Shown: piece by piece, positions 6,694-7,464 of the stretch
Layout: each line of letters opens with the position of its first letter
How positions within the stretch are numbered: position 1 is the stretch's first letter
Program-made: the position numbers and the translations under genes
Assembly: GCA_045604285.1 (NCBI GenBank)
Contig: JAZUNS010000006.1
Span: forward strand, 1 to 7,464
Direction: 5' to 3'
Length of the DNA: 7,464 nucleotides
Source: SIG636 sp045604285
Lineage (GTDB): Bacteria; Bacillota; Clostridia; Oscillospirales; CAG-382
Notes under the pieces: model-generated
Seen by the model: only the letters and a program-made list of their open reading frames with translations
Told to the model about the DNA's origin: nothing
Databases searched by the model: none

Positions 6694-6694
6694 T
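6677..6694 (-). promoter_or_regulatory. Candidate ARG box (ArgR/AhrC operator) over the dxs promoter
   Basis: The plus strand reads AATGCATAAAAATGCAAT. Against the Bacillus subtilis AhrC consensus as I remember it (CATGAATAAAAATKCAWK) it matches 16 of 18 positions, differing at positions 1 and 5. It contains a perfect dyad TGCAT-AAAA-ATGCA (6679-6692). It covers the -35 and most of the spacer, a classic repressing position, and the argR gene lies four genes downstream in the same transcript. The sequence match is direct. ArgR binding and autoregulation are inferred. No second good box is visible at the usual 3-bp spacing on either side, so this would be a single-box operator. Confidence 0.55.
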
Positions 6695-6721
6695 AGCGTA
6701 GGGACATTTTCTGTATATTAG

Positions 6722-6735
6722 ACAATTTTAATTGT
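6722..6735. repeat. AT-rich inverted repeat over the ispA stop codon
   Basis: ACAATT, two bases, then AATTGT form a perfect 6-bp dyad spanning the ispA stop codon (6730-6728). It is very AT-rich, has a two-base centre that could not form a tight RNA loop without losing pairs, and is not followed by a T-run on the minus strand. It is therefore not a credible terminator. It may be chance in an AT-rich gap. Confidence 0.3.
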
Positions 6736-7464
6736 TTCTTTCCAGTAAATATTCACAAAGCATAAGCAATCTGTTGCCGCTTTCGCCGCCTATTTCCTTG
6801 GCGGTTGTCACGGCGCTTTGGCTGTACTGCCTCGCCATTTCCTTTGCCGTATCAAGTCCGTAAAGGGTAACGTAGGTGTTTTTGCCTGCCGCCGCATCCT
6901 TGCCGGGGGTTTTACCCAGCGCCTCTGCGGTGGATTCCTCATCCAGTATGTCATCCTTTATCTGAAACGCCAGCCCAAGGTCACGGGCAAAGCGGTCTGC
7001 CAGCTCTTTTTGCTCGGCGGTAGCACCTGCTGCAATACACCCCATTGCCACCGACGCCCGCATAAGCGCCACGGTCTTAAGGCTGTGGGTCTTTTTAAGC
7101 TTTTCTCCGTCGCAAACGCTGCCCTCTATATGCAAATCCAACTGTTGCCCGCCGCACATACCGTCAACGCCCGTACCGGCGGAAAGCACCGCCACCGCCC
7201 GGGCATTTTGGGCGCCGCTGCACAGGGGGTTGGTGGCTGCGGCATAAAAGCTTTCTATAATAAGGGCATCCCCCGCAAGGATGGCGGTGTACTCACCAAA
7301 CGCCTTGTGGTTGGAGGGCTTGCCTCTTCTGAAATCGTCGTTATCCATGGCAGGCAAATCGTCGTGTATTAAAGAAGCGGTTTGCATAAACTCCAGCGCA
7401 GCACCGTAGGCAAGCGCCGCCTTTTCATCCCCGCCGAAGGCACGGCAAAGCTCTACGCACAAAT
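6728..7464 (-). CDS. ispA: Polyprenyl (farnesyl/geranylgeranyl) diphosphate synthase, 5' end missing
   Basis: This trans-isoprenyl diphosphate synthase condenses IPP with allylic diphosphates to give C15 or longer chains for undecaprenyl and quinone precursors. About 245 codons are visible. Full IspA is about 290-300, so roughly 50 N-terminal residues, including the GKRxRP motif, lie beyond position 7464. The TTG at 7462 is an internal Leu codon, not the start. Counting from that codon, the first Asp-rich motif is DDLPAMD (34-40), followed by NDDFRRGKPSNHK; AGDALI is at 63-68, GGQQLDL at 104-110, LKT at 128-130 and the second Asp-rich motif KDDILD at 169-174, then GKTPGKDAAAGKNTYV. The six-residue DDxxxxD spacing is the bacterial type. 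The fifth residue before the first Asp is Ala29 rather than the aromatic residue of typical FPP synthases, so the product length is uncertain. xseB is the expected upstream neighbour, outside the window. The call on the family is firm, on FPP specificity moderate. Confidence 0.92.
   Translation of the reverse strand, partial: LCVELCRAFGGDEKAALAYGAALEFMQTASLIHDDLPAMDNDDFRRGKPSNHKAFGEYTAILAGDALIIESFYAAATNPLCSGAQNARAVAVLSAGTGVDGMCGGQQLDLHIEGSVCDGEKLKKTHSLKTVALMRASVAMGCIAAGATAEQKELADRFARDLGLAFQIKDDILDEESTAEALGKTPGKDAAAGKNTYVTLYGLDTAKEMARQYSQSAVTTAKEIGGESGNRLLMLCEYLLERNN

Noticed and set aside
6722..6735. Intrinsic terminator after ispA
   Set aside because: The dyad is AT-only in its core, has a two-base centre and lacks a downstream U-tract, so read-through into dxs is as likely.
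7460..7462. TTG as the start codon of the prenyl synthase
   Set aside because: The sequence after it aligns with the interior of IspA and the N-terminal GKRxRP region is missing. The frame runs open to the window edge, so the gene is truncated by the window.

Overview
The window reads as a chromosomal housekeeping block from a Firmicute, most likely a member of the class Clostridia. All eight genes lie on the minus strand, so the biological reading order runs from position 7464 down to 1. The lineage call rests on gene order. ispA-dxs-tlyA-argR-recN is a conserved Firmicutes neighbourhood, and nadK between tlyA and argR is, from memory, the clostridial form of it. The moderately GC-rich codon use fits many uncultured gut Clostridia, but the genus cannot be named from what is visible.

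Layout in reading order. (1) ispA, a short-chain prenyl diphosphate synthase, is cut at its 5' end by the window edge (7464-6728). (2) A 76-base gap holds a well-formed sigma-A-type promoter for dxs. Its -35 and spacer coincide with an 18-base match to the arginine-repressor operator (ARG box). (3) dxs (DXP synthase), tlyA (S4/FtsJ-type rRNA methyltransferase), nadK (NAD kinase), argR (arginine repressor), recN (SMC-like repair ATPase) and a vanZ-like membrane protein run from 6651 to 537. Gaps are 0, 14, 21 and 27 bases, then a 4-base overlap, so they look like one operon. (4) A 117-base gap (420-536) holds at most a weak terminator, then a strong promoter (TTGACG, 17 bases, TATAAT) and a small inverted repeat at the expected transcription start. 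(5) A neurotransmitter:sodium symporter (NSS/SNF) gene starts at 419 and leaves the window at position 1.

How the genes relate. IspA and Dxs belong to isoprenoid supply: Dxs makes DXP, the entry to the MEP pathway, and IspA elongates IPP/DMAPP. NadK supplies NADP(H), which MEP reduction steps consume. TlyA, ArgR and RecN act in ribosome modification, arginine control and DNA repair. The most interesting point is that argR sits in the operon whose first promoter carries a candidate ArgR site. That suggests autoregulation and an arginine input on the whole operon.

I see no mobile element, CRISPR array, tRNA, rRNA or phage gene, and no clear new defence or biosynthetic system. The block is mostly conventional. 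The points worth following are the regulatory layout, the absence of spoIVB-spo0A behind recN, and a few substitutions in otherwise conserved enzyme motifs.
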